Positions 7,992-17,392 are shown, counted from the first letter of the stretch. The stretch is DNA of 46,272 nt from an uncultured Bacteroides sp. (GCA_944321495.1 CALULP010000034.1:1-46272); one strand, 5' to 3'. A program made the numbers and translations. Notes: a model not told the origin generated them from the letters alone.

Positions 7992-8264
7992 ATGGCACAA
8001 CAAGTTCAATCAGAAATCAGATACTTAACTCCGCCTACCGTAGACGTGAAAAGAAAGAAATATTGCCGTTTTAAAAAGAGCGGTATCAAGTACATTGACT
8101 ACAAGGATCCTGAGTTTTTGAAGAAATTCTTGAATGAGCAGGGTAAAATACTTCCTCGTCGTATTACCGGTACTTCTTTGAAGTATCAGCGCCGTGTTGC
8201 CCAGGCTGTAAAGAGAGCTCGTCACTTGGCTTTGTTGCCTTATGTAACTGACTTGATGAAATAA
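7992..8264 (+). CDS. rpsR: 30S ribosomal protein bS18
   Basis: 90 residues with the bS18 core [20 protein letters not shown] and the RNA-binding [20 protein letters not shown] followed by [10 protein letters not shown]. Only one Cys is present, so this is the zinc-free form. It sits between rpsF and rplI in the expected order. It dimerises with bS6 and contacts the central domain of 16S rRNA. Confidence 0.97.
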   Translation: MAQQVQSEIRYLTPPTVDVKRKKYCRFKKSGIKYIDYKDPEFLKKFLNEQGKILPRRITGTSLKYQRRVAQAVKRARHLALLPYVTDLMK

Positions 8265-8279
8265 TAAGGAGGAGATAGT

Positions 8280-8729
8280 ATGGAAATTATATTGAAAGAA
8301 GATGTAATCAACTTGGGTTACAAAAATGATATTGTAACAGTGAAGTCCGGCTATGGCCGCAACTACCTCATCCCGACGGGAAAAGCTGTCATTGCATCAC
8401 CTGCTGCCAAGAAGGTGTTGGCTGAAGATTTGAAACAGCGTGCCCATAAGTTGGAGAAAATTAAGAAGGACGCTGAAGAAGTGGCAGCTAAACTGGCTGG
8501 CTTATCGTTGACAATCGCTACGAAGGTAAGCTCTACGGGTACTATCTTCGGTTCGGTTGGCAGTATTCAGATTGCAGACGAACTCGCAAAACTTGGACAC
8601 AATATCGATCGTAAATTGATTACGGTTAAAGATACAGTGAAGGCTGTCGGCAGCTATAAAGCAGTGGTTAGACTGCATAAGGAAGTTTCTGTAGAAATTC
8701 CTTTTGAAGTGATAGCTGAAGAAGCATAA
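8280..8729 (+). CDS. rplI: 50S ribosomal protein bL9
   Basis: 149 residues. The N-terminal globular domain begins [17 protein letters not shown] and includes the signature [17 protein letters not shown] long charged helix (about 45-75) joins it to the C-terminal domain. bL9 projects from the large subunit near the L1 stalk and helps keep the reading frame. It begins 15 bp after rpsR in the same operon, and an intrinsic terminator follows its stop. Confidence 0.97.
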   Translation: MEIILKEDVINLGYKNDIVTVKSGYGRNYLIPTGKAVIASPAAKKVLAEDLKQRAHKLEKIKKDAEEVAAKLAGLSLTIATKVSSTGTIFGSVGSIQIADELAKLGHNIDRKLITVKDTVKAVGSYKAVVRLHKEVSVEIPFEVIAEEA

Positions 8730-8754
8730 GCAAAATTTGCTTTTTGAAATAGAA

Positions 8755-8800
8755 GGCGGAATGAAGTCGTGTGGGATGCATGACTTCTTCCGCTTTTTTT
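8755..8800 (+). terminator. Terminator of the rpsF-rpsR-rplI operon
   Basis: GCGGAATGAAGTC pairs with GACTTCTTCCGC (one bulged T), followed by seven T. It starts 26 bp after the rplI stop codon. Confidence 0.85.
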
Positions 8801-8837
8801 GTGCTGCTTGCTTGTGTCATCTTTTTGAATCGGATAT

Positions 8838-8874
8838 AAAAAAAGTCTGTCCATGCTTATGCATGCCAGACTTT
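8838..8874 (-). terminator. Terminator of the small lipoprotein gene
   Basis: Read on the minus strand, AAAGTCTGGCATGC pairs with GCATGGACAGACTTT across an ATAA loop and is followed by a T-run. It lies about 40 bp beyond the stop of the gene at 8916-9155. Confidence 0.75.
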
Positions 8875-8915
8875 CAATACTTCTGCAAAAACTTGTATGT
8901 TTTCGCGTCTTGTTT

Positions 8916-9155
8916 TTACTCAGCAGTTTTTTCAGTGTTGTTTTCGTTGTCTGCTTGAGCAGCGGGAGCAACAGTTTCCTCTTCTGCTGCGGGTTCAGTA
9001 GCAGCTTCGGAAGTTTCTGCTTCGGTAGCAGGTTCTGCAACGACTTCTGTAGCTTCTGCATTGGCGGCTTCGGTCGTGTTGTTGGCAGCCTTGTTGCCAC
9101 AAGAAGCGAAAGATACGGCTACAATAGCAGTAGCCATCAAAACTAACTTTTTCAT
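8916..9155 (-). CDS. Small Ala/Glu/Thr-rich lipoprotein
   Basis: 79 residues. A lipoprotein signal peptide MKKLVLMATAIVAVSFASC ends in a lipobox with the acylated Cys at 19. The rest is low-complexity and acidic, dominated by Ala, Glu and Thr, with repeated EAxTE-like units, and has no aromatic residues. It should be a short, probably disordered, membrane-anchored tail. I do not recognise a named family; similar proteins occur next to rplI in Bacteroides. The gene has its own -7 element and its own terminator, so it is monocistronic. No function can be inferred. Confidence 0.75.
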   Translation of the reverse strand: MKKLVLMATAIVAVSFASCGNKAANNTTEAANAEATEVVAEPATEAETSEAATEPAAEEETVAPAAQADNENNTEKTAE

Positions 9156-9205
9156 TTTCTTTTGCTTTTAAACGTAAAATTAATAGTCGGTTTTTAAAAC
9201 CGCGG

Positions 9206-9213
9206 CAAAGGTA
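9206..9213 (-). promoter_or_regulatory. -7 element of the small lipoprotein gene
   Basis: CAAAGGTA on the plus strand is TACCTTTG on the minus strand, a perfect match, about 50 bp upstream of the ATG at 9155. Confidence 0.5.
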
Positions 9214-9268
9214 GGTGATTTTCGCATACGTTGTTCTGTTGGTGCCGTTTTTTTTATCGAAAATGTGT

Positions 9269-9276
9269 ACCTTTGC
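9269..9276 (+). promoter_or_regulatory. -7 element of the mtaB promoter
   Basis: TACCTTTG, a perfect match, 24 bp before the ATG at 9301. A T-rich block at 9248-9255 sits near the -33 position. The upstream in-frame ATG at 9265 overlaps this element and is therefore rejected as the start. Confidence 0.55.
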
Positions 9277-9300
9277 CCTTCGACAAGATTGGAAGACTTT

Positions 9301-10638
9301 ATGATTGATACAAATCTGTTTCAAAATAAAACTGCTGTTTATTACACGTTAGGCTGCAAGCTGAATTTTTCGGAAACGTCTACTATCGGGCGGATCTTTC
9401 AAGAGGCAGGTATACGTACTGCCCGTCGGGGAGAGAAAGCGGATATTTGTGTAATCAACACCTGTTCGGTGACTGAAGTCGCTGATAAGAAATGTCGGCA
9501 GGCCATCCATCGGTTAGTAAAGCAGCATCCGGGGGCTTATGTGTTGGTAACCGGTTGTTATGCGCAGTTAAAACCTGAAACTGTTGCTGCCATAGATGGG
9601 GTTGATGTGGTGTTAGGTGCCGAGCAAAAGAAAGATGTATTGAATTATTTAGGTAACTTGCAGAAACGTAGTGATGGTGGACAGGCGTTTACTTCCCCAC
9701 TCAAAGATATCCGGACTTTCGCACCTTCGTGTTCACGGGGCGATCGGACTCGTTTCTTTTTGAAAGTGCAAGATGGCTGTAACTATTTTTGTACCTATTG
9801 TACCATTCCGTTTGCCCGGGGGCGCAGCCGTAATGGCAGTATTGCTTCGTTGGTGGATCAGGTTAGAAAGGCTGCGGCTGAAGGCGGGAAGGAAATTGTG
9901 CTGACGGGTGTGAATATTGGCGACTTCGGGCAAACTACCGGTGAACGGTTTGCTGATTTAGTGAAAGCATTGGATGAAGTTGAGGGAATAGAACGCTACC
10001 GTATTTCATCTATTGAACCGGATTTATTAGATGATGAAGTTATTGAGTTCGTTGCTCGTTCGCGTAAGTTTATGCCTCATTTCCATATCCCCTTGCAGTC
10101 GGGATGTGACGCTGTACTTAAATTGATGCGTCGGCGTTATGATACGGCATTGTTCGCTTCAAAAATAGCGAAAATAAAATCTTTGATGCCGGATGCCTTT
10201 ATCGGTGTGGATGTGATAGTGGGAACACGTGGTGAAACAGAAGACTATTTTGAACAAGGTTACCGTTTCGTGGAAAGCCTTGATGTGACCCAGTTGCATG
10301 TGTTCAGCTATTCCGAACGTCCTGGTACACAAGCCTTAAAAATAGATTATGTAGTGCCCCCCGTTGAGAAACATAGACGGAGCCAGCGTTTATTGGAACT
10401 CTCGGAAGTAAAAACACATGCTTTTTATGCACGGCATATCGGGCAAACTTTGCCGGTTTTGCTGGAACGTTCCAAGGCCGGGATGCCAATGCACGGCTTT
10501 ACCCCCAATTATATCCGGGTAGAAGTGCCGCGTATCGAAACATTGGACAATCAAGTTGTGCCGGTACGTTTGGATGGGTTTAATGCCGAAGGTACGGCTT
10601 TGTGCGGAACTTTGCTGGCTGAACCAGGAAATCTCTGA
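9301..10638 (+). CDS. mtaB: tRNA t6A37 methylthiotransferase MtaB
   Basis: 445 residues from the ATG at 9301. It converts t6A to ms2t6A at position 37 of tRNAs reading ANN codons, using two [4Fe-4S] clusters and SAM. The N-terminal UPF0004 domain holds the first cluster ligands Cys19 (YYTLGCKLN), Cys55 (INTCSVTE) and Cys86 (TGCYAQ). The radical SAM cluster is in DGCNYFCTYCTIPFARGRSR at about 160. A C-terminal TRAM-like tRNA-binding region follows (about 380-445). The sequence around these motifs fits MtaB rather than MiaB or RimO. The glycosyltransferase gene starts five bases after its stop, so the two are probably co-transcribed. Confidence 0.9.
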   Translation: MIDTNLFQNKTAVYYTLGCKLNFSETSTIGRIFQEAGIRTARRGEKADICVINTCSVTEVADKKCRQAIHRLVKQHPGAYVLVTGCYAQLKPETVAAIDGVDVVLGAEQKKDVLNYLGNLQKRSDGGQAFTSPLKDIRTFAPSCSRGDRTRFFLKVQDGCNYFCTYCTIPFARGRSRNGSIASLVDQVRKAAAEGGKEIVLTGVNIGDFGQTTGERFADLVKALDEVEGIERYRISSIEPDLLDDEVIEFVARSRKFMPHFHIPLQSGCDAVLKLMRRRYDTALFASKIAKIKSLMPDAFIGVDVIVGTRGETEDYFEQGYRFVESLDVTQLHVFSYSERPGTQALKIDYVVPPVEKHRRSQRLLELSEVKTHAFYARHIGQTLPVLLERSKAGMPMHGFTPNYIRVEVPRIETLDNQVVPVRLDGFNAEGTALCGTLLAEPGNL

Positions 10639-10643
10639 GGCTT

Positions 10644-11678
10644 ATGGAGAAAACTTATAAAATTGCCATCGTGATATTGAATTGGAACGGTTGCGACGTG
10701 CTTCGTACCTTTTTGCCCGCTGTCGTACGCTATGCAGCGGATGATGACGCGGAGGTATGGGTGGCGGATAACGGTTCAACAGATGCTTCGGTAGAAATGT
10801 TGCGGAAGGATTTTCCATCCGTCAGGCTTATTCTGTTAGATAAAAACTATGGTTTTGCAGATGGGTATAATTTCGCTTTGAAACATGTGGAAACAGAGTA
10901 TGTTGTCTTGCTCAATTCGGATGTAGAAGTAACGGAACATTGGTTGCAACCATTGGTTGTATATATGGATGCCCATCCTGAGGTTGCAGCTTGTCAGCCC
11001 AAACTGCGTAGTTATTGGCAGAGAGAACGGTTTGAATATGCCGGTGCGGCAGGTGGGTATATTGATCGTTACGGTTATCCTTTCTGTAGGGGGAGAGTCA
11101 TGGGTGCTGTAGAAACGGATAATGGGCAGTATGATGAAATCGTATCCGTTTTTTGGACAACAGGTGCAGCTTTGATGATCCGGCTGGCTGATTACTGGGA
11201 AGCCGGTGGACTGGATGGGCGTTTCTTTGCGCACATGGAGGAGATAGACCTGTGTTGGCGTCTTCGGGCAAGAGGGCGGAAACTCGTATGTGTGCCGCAG
11301 AGTGTAGTCTATCATGTCGGTGGTGCGACGTTGAAGAAAGAAAATCCGCGAAAGACATTTTTAAATTTCCGTAATAATCTGCTGATGCTTTATAAGAATC
11401 TTTCACCGGAGGAACTCCGTCCGGTGATGCGGATGCGTGCTGTGCTTGATGTTTTGGCGGCTTTGAATTTCCTGCTGAAAGGACAGGTGGCAAATGCCCG
11501 TGCGGTTTGTCGGGCGCGCAGGGAGTATCGAGCTTTGCGCGAATCGTTTACCGCTTCACGTTTGGAAAATCTAAGGGCTTCTTGCCAAGTAGATATTCCC
11601 GAACGGAAATGCTACAGTTTGCTTTGGCAGTATTACGTGCGTGCCCGGAAATCATTTTTTATGCTTCCGTCCCGTTGA
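10644..11678 (+). CDS. Family 2 glycosyltransferase
   Basis: 344 residues. The GT-A fold starts with IAIVILNWNGCDVL, the nucleotide-sugar site follows in VWVADNGSTDASVEML, and the metal-binding DXD equivalent is LLNSDVEV at about 90. The acceptor-side motif HMEEIDLCWRLRARG at about 195-210 is typical of rhamnosyl-type transferases (WbbL/RfbN-like). No membrane spans are visible, so it should work at the cytoplasmic face on a surface glycan; the sugar and acceptor are unknown. It starts five bases after mtaB. Its last 46 bases overlap the 3' end of folB on the other strand. Confidence 0.85.
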   Translation: MEKTYKIAIVILNWNGCDVLRTFLPAVVRYAADDDAEVWVADNGSTDASVEMLRKDFPSVRLILLDKNYGFADGYNFALKHVETEYVVLLNSDVEVTEHWLQPLVVYMDAHPEVAACQPKLRSYWQRERFEYAGAAGGYIDRYGYPFCRGRVMGAVETDNGQYDEIVSVFWTTGAALMIRLADYWEAGGLDGRFFAHMEEIDLCWRLRARGRKLVCVPQSVVYHVGGATLKKENPRKTFLNFRNNLLMLYKNLSPEELRPVMRMRAVLDVLAALNFLLKGQVANARAVCRARREYRALRESFTASRLENLRASCQVDIPERKCYSLLWQYYVRARKSFFMLPSR

Positions 11679-12034
11679 ATATGCAATTCCACGCCTGTCC
11701 ATGCAATGTCCGCTCCCATAGGTGGATTACGTTTGCGCAGGACCAAGTCAATGCCTGTTGTTTGTGGAAAATGTGCCAATAGCGCGTTGGCTATACGCCC
11801 TGCCACATGTTCCAACAATTTGGAGGGTGTTTTCATTTCTGCTTTAACCGTTTCAAAGACCTCGGCATAATTTACGGTGTCTGCCACATTGTCTGTTTGC
11901 GCGGCACGTGTAATGTTTACGTGCAGGCGTATGTCTATACGGTATTCGTTGCCTACTTTATGTTCTTGTTCTGCCACCCCGTGGTATGCAAAGAGACGCA
12001 GGTCTTCTAAAATGATATAGCTGTCTGTTGTCAT
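11633..12034 (-). CDS. folB: Dihydroneopterin aldolase
   Basis: 133 residues, slightly longer than typical FolB (about 120). It begins YIILEDLRLFAYHGVAEQEH, the conserved tunnelling-fold start with the Tyr/His region, and continues with VNYAEVFETVKAEM and LLEHVAGRIANAL, where the Glu binds the pterin. A Lys-Arg-Asn-Pro-Pro segment near 105 carries the catalytic Lys region. FolB cleaves dihydroneopterin to 6-hydroxymethyl-dihydropterin in folate synthesis. The gene lies downstream of nrdJ but a terminator intervenes, so it probably has its own promoter. The 3' end overlaps the convergent glycosyltransferase by 46 bp. Confidence 0.88.
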   Translation of the reverse strand: MTTDSYIILEDLRLFAYHGVAEQEHKVGNEYRIDIRLHVNITRAAQTDNVADTVNYAEVFETVKAEMKTPSKLLEHVAGRIANALLAHFPQTTGIDLVLRKRNPPMGADIAWTGVELHIQRDGSIKNDFRART

Positions 12035-12087
12035 AAGATAAACTTCTTGTATGTTTGTAGGATATTAATGTTGCTTATGGATGTAAC

Positions 12088-12131
12088 AAAAAATACCCGT
12101 ACGGGTTGACGGAATCTGCCCGCACGGGTAA
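12088..12131 (-). terminator. Terminator of nrdJ
   Basis: On the minus strand ACCCGTGCGGG pairs with CCCGTACGGGT (one mismatch) across a 13-nt loop and is followed by ATTTTTTG. It lies about 30 bp past the nrdJ stop. Confidence 0.75.
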
Positions 12132-12160
12132 AATAGTGGTTGTTTTGTCTGAGGACGGAT

Positions 12161-14698
12161 TTATCCGCAGCGTGATGCTCCGCATGTTTTGCAGATGAGA
12201 CAGCCCTCTTGATAGACAAGTGTTTCATTACCGCAATTGGGGCACTTTTTGCCTTTGGCTTCGGTGCCGTCCAATACGTACTTCTTCAAAGCCCGTTCCA
12301 CACCATTCTTCCAGGTATTGATGCTTTCGCTGTCCAGTTGCAGTGAACTTACCAGTTTGATGACCTGTTCGATAGGCATACGGTAGCGTAATACTCCAGA
12401 GATAAGTTTGGCGTAGTTCCAATATTCTTTGTTGAACTTTTCGGACAAGCCTTCAATGGTGACTTTGTAGCCTCGTTTGTTCTCGAACTGGAAGTCGTAG
12501 TGCTTACGGCCGTTGTCATCGATATTTTTAATGATGTGCCCAGATATGACACTCTTGGGCAATACTATACCTTCATCGTCGTCCAGCACACCTGTGAAGA
12601 TTTCATACGGATGACCATCCATCAATCCTACGAATGCGACCCATTTTTCTTTGTTGTTCTGGAACCGTACAACGTCTGCTTCGAGAACTTTCGGACGGGT
12701 TTCTACAACCGTAGGCGGTTTGCAAGGAGGCAGCTCATTTTGCTTGTCATTCTTGGTGGAAATGAGTACGCCCGAACGTGAGCCATCGCGGTAAACTGTA
12801 CAACCTTTGCATCCTGATTTCCACGCCTCGACGTAGAGACGGTTAACCAAGGCTTCATCCACATCGGCAGGCAAGTTGATGGTTACACTGATGGAATGGT
12901 CTACCCATTTCTGAATTCGTCCTTGCATTTTGACTTTCATCAGCCAGTCTACATCGTTGGACGTGGCCTTGTAGTAGGGAGACTGTTTGACCATTTCGTC
13001 AATCTCTTCCTGCGTGTACCGGCGGGCTGGATTGTAGCCACATGCTTCCATCCATGTGACAAACTTAGGATGGAATACCGTGTATTCTTCGAATGCATCA
13101 CCCGTCTCATCTACAAAGTCGATGTGGACATTGGTGTCATTAGGGTTAACTTTGCGGCGGCGTTTGTATACGGGAAGGAATACTGGTTCAATACCCGAAG
13201 TGGTTTGCGTCATTAGGCTGGTTGTGCCGGTAGGCGCAATGGTAAGGCAAGCAATGTTGCGTCTGCCGTATTGTTTCATTTCCTCATACAACTCGGGGTC
13301 AGCCTCGCGCAAGCGGTTGATGAAAGGATTGTTTTGTTCGCGTTCGGTATTGTAAATTTCGAATGCACCACGCTCTTTGGCCATGTTTACCGACGAGCGA
13401 TAGGCGTTTAATGCGATGGTACGTTGCACACGTTCGGAAAATTCGGTAGCTTCTTCCGTGCCGTAGCGCAGGCCAAGTGCGGCAAGCATATCGCCTTCTG
13501 CTGTAATGCCTACACCAGTGCGGCGTCCTTGTCCGCTCTTCTTGTAAATCTTCTGCCACAACATGCGTTCGGTATGCTTCACTTCTTCACTTTCCGGGTC
13601 AGAGTCAATCTTGTTTAAGATGCATTCAATCTTCTCCAGCTCCAGGTCGATGATGTCATCCATGATGCGTTGTGCCAATGCAACATGCTTTTTAAACAAG
13701 TCGAAGTCGAAATAAGCATCGGGTTTGAATGGATTGACTACATACGAATAGAGGTTGATGGCAAGCAACCGGCAAGAATCATAAGGGCACAAGGGAATCT
13801 CGCCGCAGGGGTTGGTCGATACCGTGCGGTAGCCTAAATCGGCATAACAGTCCGGAACAGATTCTTTAATGATAGTGTCCCAAAACAATACGCCAGGTTC
13901 GGCTGATTTCCAAGCATTATGTACAATCTTTTTCCAAAGCATCGAAGCGTCGATTTCTTTTTTGACAATCGGGTTTTCAGCATCGATGGGATATTGTTGG
14001 ATATACGGCTTGTTTTCAATGGCGGCTTCCATGAAAGCATCATCCAGTTTGACAGATACGTTGGCTCCGGTGACTTTACCTTCTGTCATTTTTGCATCGA
14101 TGAATGCTTCTGAATCCGGATGCTTGATGGAAACACTCAGCATTAGGGCTCCCCGTCGCCCGTCTTGGGCTACTTCACGGGTAGAATTGGAATAGCGCTC
14201 CATAAATGGAACCAATCCTGTGGAAGTAAGAGCAGAGTTTTTTACCGGTGAGCCTTTAGGACGTATGTGTGACAGGTCATGTCCTACACCGCCACGCCGT
14301 TTCATGAGTTGCACTTGTTCTTCATCGATTTTGAAAATGGCTCCATAAGAATCGGCGGCACCGTCTATTCCGATAACGAAACAGTTGGAAAGGGATGCTA
14401 TCTGATAATTGTTGCCGATGCCAGTCATCGGGCTTCCTTGGGGTACAATGTACTTGAAGTGGTCGAATAGTTCAAACAACTCTTCTGCACTTAAGGGGTT
14501 GGGGTACTTAGCCTCAATGCGTGCTACTTCGTTGGCTATTCTCCAATGCATGTCTTCCGGGGATTTTTCATAGATGTTCCCGAAAGAATCTTTGACTGCG
14601 TATTTGTTTACCCAAACTCTGGCAGCCAATTCATCGCCTTGAAAGTACCGTAAGGTTTCTTCGTAGGCCTCGTCGTAAGAATAAGTCTTCTGTTCCAC
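12161..14698 (-). CDS. nrdJ: Adenosylcobalamin-dependent (class II) ribonucleotide reductase
   Basis: 845 residues. Reduces ribonucleotides to deoxyribonucleotides using a thiyl radical generated from adenosylcobalamin, with no oxygen requirement. The active-site Cys positions are visible in IASLSNCFVIG (about 125), the radical Cys in TNPCGEIPLCPYDSC (about 300), and the substrate loop APTGTTSLMTQTTSGIEP (about 490). The C-terminus CPNCGNETLVYQEGCLICKTC is a zinc-ribbon or redox tail usual in this subclass. Length matches the long Bacteroidetes NrdJ. It has a strong consensus promoter of its own. I looked for a cobalamin riboswitch in the leader and did not see one. Confidence 0.93.
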   Translation of the reverse strand: MEQKTYSYDEAYEETLRYFQGDELAARVWVNKYAVKDSFGNIYEKSPEDMHWRIANEVARIEAKYPNPLSAEELFELFDHFKYIVPQGSPMTGIGNNYQIASLSNCFVIGIDGAADSYGAIFKIDEEQVQLMKRRGGVGHDLSHIRPKGSPVKNSALTSTGLVPFMERYSNSTREVAQDGRRGALMLSVSIKHPDSEAFIDAKMTEGKVTGANVSVKLDDAFMEAAIENKPYIQQYPIDAENPIVKKEIDASMLWKKIVHNAWKSAEPGVLFWDTIIKESVPDCYADLGYRTVSTNPCGEIPLCPYDSCRLLAINLYSYVVNPFKPDAYFDFDLFKKHVALAQRIMDDIIDLELEKIECILNKIDSDPESEEVKHTERMLWQKIYKKSGQGRRTGVGITAEGDMLAALGLRYGTEEATEFSERVQRTIALNAYRSSVNMAKERGAFEIYNTEREQNNPFINRLREADPELYEEMKQYGRRNIACLTIAPTGTTSLMTQTTSGIEPVFLPVYKRRRKVNPNDTNVHIDFVDETGDAFEEYTVFHPKFVTWMEACGYNPARRYTQEEIDEMVKQSPYYKATSNDVDWLMKVKMQGRIQKWVDHSISVTINLPADVDEALVNRLYVEAWKSGCKGCTVYRDGSRSGVLISTKNDKQNELPPCKPPTVVETRPKVLEADVVRFQNNKEKWVAFVGLMDGHPYEIFTGVLDDDEGIVLPKSVISGHIIKNIDDNGRKHYDFQFENKRGYKVTIEGLSEKFNKEYWNYAKLISGVLRYRMPIEQVIKLVSSLQLDSESINTWKNGVERALKKYVLDGTEAKGKKCPNCGNETLVYQEGCLICKTCGASRCG

Positions 14699-14772
14699 GA
14701 TGATTGTCGGTTAGATTTTATTAATAAGTATAAGAATGTAGAAGTTATACTTGAAGTCAACAAATGTGTTTG

Positions 14773-14803
14773 CAAAGCTATGAATGTTTTTTCAATTGGC
14801 AAA
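14773..14803 (-). promoter_or_regulatory. Consensus promoter of nrdJ
   Basis: On the minus strand TTTG (14803-14800), 19 bp, then TAGCTTTG (14780-14773) matches both Bacteroides promoter boxes exactly. The predicted leader is about 70 nt and AT-rich. It lacks conserved B12-riboswitch sequences recognisable by eye. Confidence 0.7.
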
Positions 14804-15016
14804 GTGAAACAGATTTTTTTTCTTGAATTTGTCCTAAATTTCCAAACTTGGCCATTTAAAATATTAATAATCAAATATGTATAATAATCAATGGGTTTGG
14901 AAAGTTTCCCTAATTTAGAAACTTGAAAGATTTGCCGGTTTCCTGTTTTATGTTATTAAGCAGAAAATAGGAGTTCTTTTTTGAAACAAGGATGATGCCA
15001 TGTCCGATTCTTTTCT

Positions 15017-15024
15017 TATATTTG
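15017..15024 (+). promoter_or_regulatory. -7 element of the nitroreductase gene
   Basis: TATATTTG, a perfect match, 18 bp before the ATG at 15043. This rules out the in-frame ATGs at 14992 and 14995 as starts from this promoter. Confidence 0.45.
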
Positions 15025-15042
15025 TCAGAAAAACCAAGTGAA

Positions 15043-15777
15043 ATGGAAAATATGAAACAAAGAAGGACAATTCGCAAGTATCAGTCGAAAGACATTCCAG
15101 CCGAATTGTTGAATGATTTGCTCGAAACGTCTTTTCGGGCTTCTACTGTTGGGAATATGCAGGCATATAGTGTTGTGGTGACGCGTGATGCTGCCCGTAA
15201 GGAAAAGTTGGCTCCGGCACATTTCAACCAACCTATGGTGAAAGCAGCTCCGGTCGTATTGACTTTTTGTATTGATTTGAACAGGTTTAGCAAGTGGTGT
15301 GAATGGCGCCATGCGGTTCCCGGTTATAATAATTTTGAGTGGTTTGTGACCGGTGCCATTGATGCTTTGCTTGTGGCGCAAACCTTTTGTGTTGCTGCGG
15401 AGGAGAAAGGATTAGGGATATGTTATTTGGGCACCACCACTTACAATCCTCAAATGATTATTGAGGCATTGGAGTTGCCGGAACTGGTGTTCCCTATTGC
15501 CACGGTTACGGTGGGTTGGCCGGATGAATGCCCCAATCAAGTGGATCGTCTGCCCATAGAAGCCATCATTCATCACGAAACTTACCGGGATTATACGGCC
15601 GAAGATATTGACCGCTTTTACGCTTATAAGGAATCGTTGCCCGAGAACAAGCAGTTTGTCTTGGAAAATAATAAAGAAACCTTGGCTCAAGTTTTTACCG
15701 ATGTCCGTTATACGAAGAAAGACAATGAAGCCATGTCAGAGGCTTTGTGGAATGCCATGAAAGCACAGGGCTTTTAA
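15043..15777 (+). CDS. Nitroreductase-family NAD(P)H oxidoreductase
   Basis: 244 residues from the ATG at 15043 (or 241 from 15052). The flavin-binding start MKQRRTIRKYQSKDIP and the following SFRASTVGNMQAYSVVV are the FMN phosphate and isoalloxazine contacts of the nitroreductase fold. AEEKGLGICYLGTT at about 140 and VTVGWPDE near 175 are further family motifs. Members are dimeric FMN enzymes that reduce nitro compounds, quinones or flavins; the natural substrate here is unknown. The gene is monocistronic, divergent from nrdJ, and shares a terminator with dnaA. Confidence 0.85.
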   Translation: MENMKQRRTIRKYQSKDIPAELLNDLLETSFRASTVGNMQAYSVVVTRDAARKEKLAPAHFNQPMVKAAPVVLTFCIDLNRFSKWCEWRHAVPGYNNFEWFVTGAIDALLVAQTFCVAAEEKGLGICYLGTTTYNPQMIIEALELPELVFPIATVTVGWPDECPNQVDRLPIEAIIHHETYRDYTAEDIDRFYAYKESLPENKQFVLENNKETLAQVFTDVRYTKKDNEAMSEALWNAMKAQGF

Positions 15778-15785
15778 TAACATCG

Positions 15786-15840
15786 CATGGGGCATCCGCT
15801 TTATACTTTCCTAAAACTCGGATAATGCCCCATGTATTTT
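15786..15840. terminator. Long-stem terminator between the nitroreductase gene and dnaA
   Basis: CATGGGGCAT (15786-15795) and ATGCCCCATG (15825-15834) are a perfect 10-bp inverted repeat. CCG/CGG extends the stem inward with an imperfect register. TATTTTGCTTT follows on the plus strand. It lies nine bases after the nitroreductase stop and 25 bases beyond the dnaA stop on the other strand. Confidence 0.6.
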
Positions 15841-15858
15841 GCTTTGATTGTGTCTTTT

Positions 15859-17247
15859 TTACCCCCTCTTTAAGTCTGCTTGGATTTCGTCCATTTCCGC
15901 GCGGAAAGCTTTGTCGACCTCCTTCAATTCTTCAATGGTTTTGCAGGCATAGAGCACTGTGGAGTGGTGTTTGTTGCCGACGAGTTTTCCTATCTTTGCC
16001 ATGGACAGGTCGGTATGCATTTTAGCCAGATACATGGCGATTTGCCGGGCTTGGGCAACCTCCCGTTTTCTGGATTTGGAATATATGGCAGAAGTTTCCA
16101 AGTTGAAATGGTTGCATACAGTGTTGATGATGTCATCCATTGTGACAGGCTTGTTTTCGTTTTTGGTCACTTTCTGTACAATGCGTTGTGCCAGTTCCAA
16201 ATCTATGTCTTTATTATAAATGGTGGAGTGTGCCATAATGGAGATAATGACGCCTTCCAAGTCACGGACGCTTTCGTTTACATTTTCTGCGATGTAATTA
16301 ATGACTTCGGGCGGGAACTGTAATCCGTCGCGGCGTATTTTGTTGAGCAGGATGTTTCTGCGCAATTCTACGTTGGGCTTTTCCAATTCGGCAACCATGC
16401 CCCATTTAAAACGGGTGATGAGGCGTTCTTCTACACCTTGCAGCAATACGGGCAGGCGGTCGGCTGTCAGGATTAGCTGCTTGCCGTTCTGGTGCAGATG
16501 GTTGAAAATGTGGAAGAAAGTGTTCTGCGTTTTGGTGGCGCCTGCAAATTCCTGTATGTCATCAATAATCAGCACATCTACTTTCTGGTAGAAAGAGATG
16601 AAGTCGTTAAATGTGTTATTGCGCACGGAGTCGGTGTATTGTACCTGAAACAGGTGTGCCGATACGTACAATACAAATTTCTCCGGGTAGAGCTCTTTGA
16701 TTTTTGTACCGATGGCGTTAACCAGATGGGTTTTTCCCACGCCCGAAGCACCATAGAAGAACAAGGGGTTGAAGATGGTTTTGGATGGGTTGAGTGCTAC
16801 GGCTTCGGCAACACTGCGCGACAGCTTGTTGCTTTCACCTTCAATAAATGTGTCAAAGTTGTATTCTTTGTTCAGATGCGGGTCAATGTCCGCAGGCAGG
16901 GGAGCTTGCGGAATCTTTTTGGTTTGTACATTGCTGGTAGGCAATGATGTGGTCTTATGAGCGGGCAAAAATACATCGGTATGTGGGTTTTGTACAACCA
17001 ATATGTTATATATCAGCTGCACGCCTTCCCCGTACACTTTGTATATTACTTTACGGAGCAGATCAAGGTAGTGTTCTTCCAGGTATTCATAGAAGAACTG
17101 GCTGGGTACTTGAAGTACCAGCTTTTTGTCTGCATATTTTAACGATCGGATAGGTGAAAACCATGCCTTGTATGCATCTCCGGGGATATTATCCTTGATG
17201 ATTTCAAGACAACGGTTCCACAAACCGACATGATTCTGTTCGCTCAT
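15859..17247 (-). CDS. dnaA: Chromosomal replication initiator DnaA
   Basis: 462 residues in four domains: domain I (1-80, [20 protein letters not shown]), a short linker (about 90-125), the AAA+ domain with Walker A GASGVGKT (about 166-173) and Walker [10 protein letters not shown], and domain IV with the DNA-binding helix-turn-helix and signature [21 protein letters not shown]. It binds DnaA boxes at oriC and melts the origin. Its neighbours are an MCE protein and a nitroreductase gene, not dnaN or gyrB, so this is not the classical dnaA-dnaN cluster. The 350-bp region upstream holds a candidate promoter and two inverted repeats but no DnaA-box group I can recognise. Confidence 0.97.
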   Translation of the reverse strand: MSEQNHVGLWNRCLEIIKDNIPGDAYKAWFSPIRSLKYADKKLVLQVPSQFFYEYLEEHYLDLLRKVIYKVYGEGVQLIYNILVVQNPHTDVFLPAHKTTSLPTSNVQTKKIPQAPLPADIDPHLNKEYNFDTFIEGESNKLSRSVAEAVALNPSKTIFNPLFFYGASGVGKTHLVNAIGTKIKELYPEKFVLYVSAHLFQVQYTDSVRNNTFNDFISFYQKVDVLIIDDIQEFAGATKTQNTFFHIFNHLHQNGKQLILTADRLPVLLQGVEERLITRFKWGMVAELEKPNVELRRNILLNKIRRDGLQFPPEVINYIAENVNESVRDLEGVIISIMAHSTIYNKDIDLELAQRIVQKVTKNENKPVTMDDIINTVCNHFNLETSAIYSKSRKREVAQARQIAMYLAKMHTDLSMAKIGKLVGNKHHSTVLYACKTIEELKEVDKAFRAEMDEIQADLKRG

Positions 17248-17292
17248 AACGGCTCTGGCTACATTTATTGATTAAGCATAACTTCTACTTTG

Positions 17293-17324
17293 CAAATTTG
17301 GCAATCATATTCGAGAAAAACAAA
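17293..17324 (-). promoter_or_regulatory. Candidate dnaA promoter
   Basis: On the minus strand TTTG (17324-17321), 20 bp, then CAAATTTG (17300-17293). Spacing is ideal and the -7 box differs from TAnnTTTG only in its first base. The predicted leader is about 40 nt. Confidence 0.45.
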
Positions 17325-17392
17325 TGGCTTTTTTCTTGCTTTTTTGAGTGGAGAAATAAACACTTTACATTCAACTATTTACTAAAATGCGC

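Noticed and set aside
14699..14772. Cobalamin riboswitch in the nrdJ leader
   Set aside because: The leader is only about 70 nt from the consensus promoter, AT-rich and without the conserved B12-box sequence or enough length for the aptamer.
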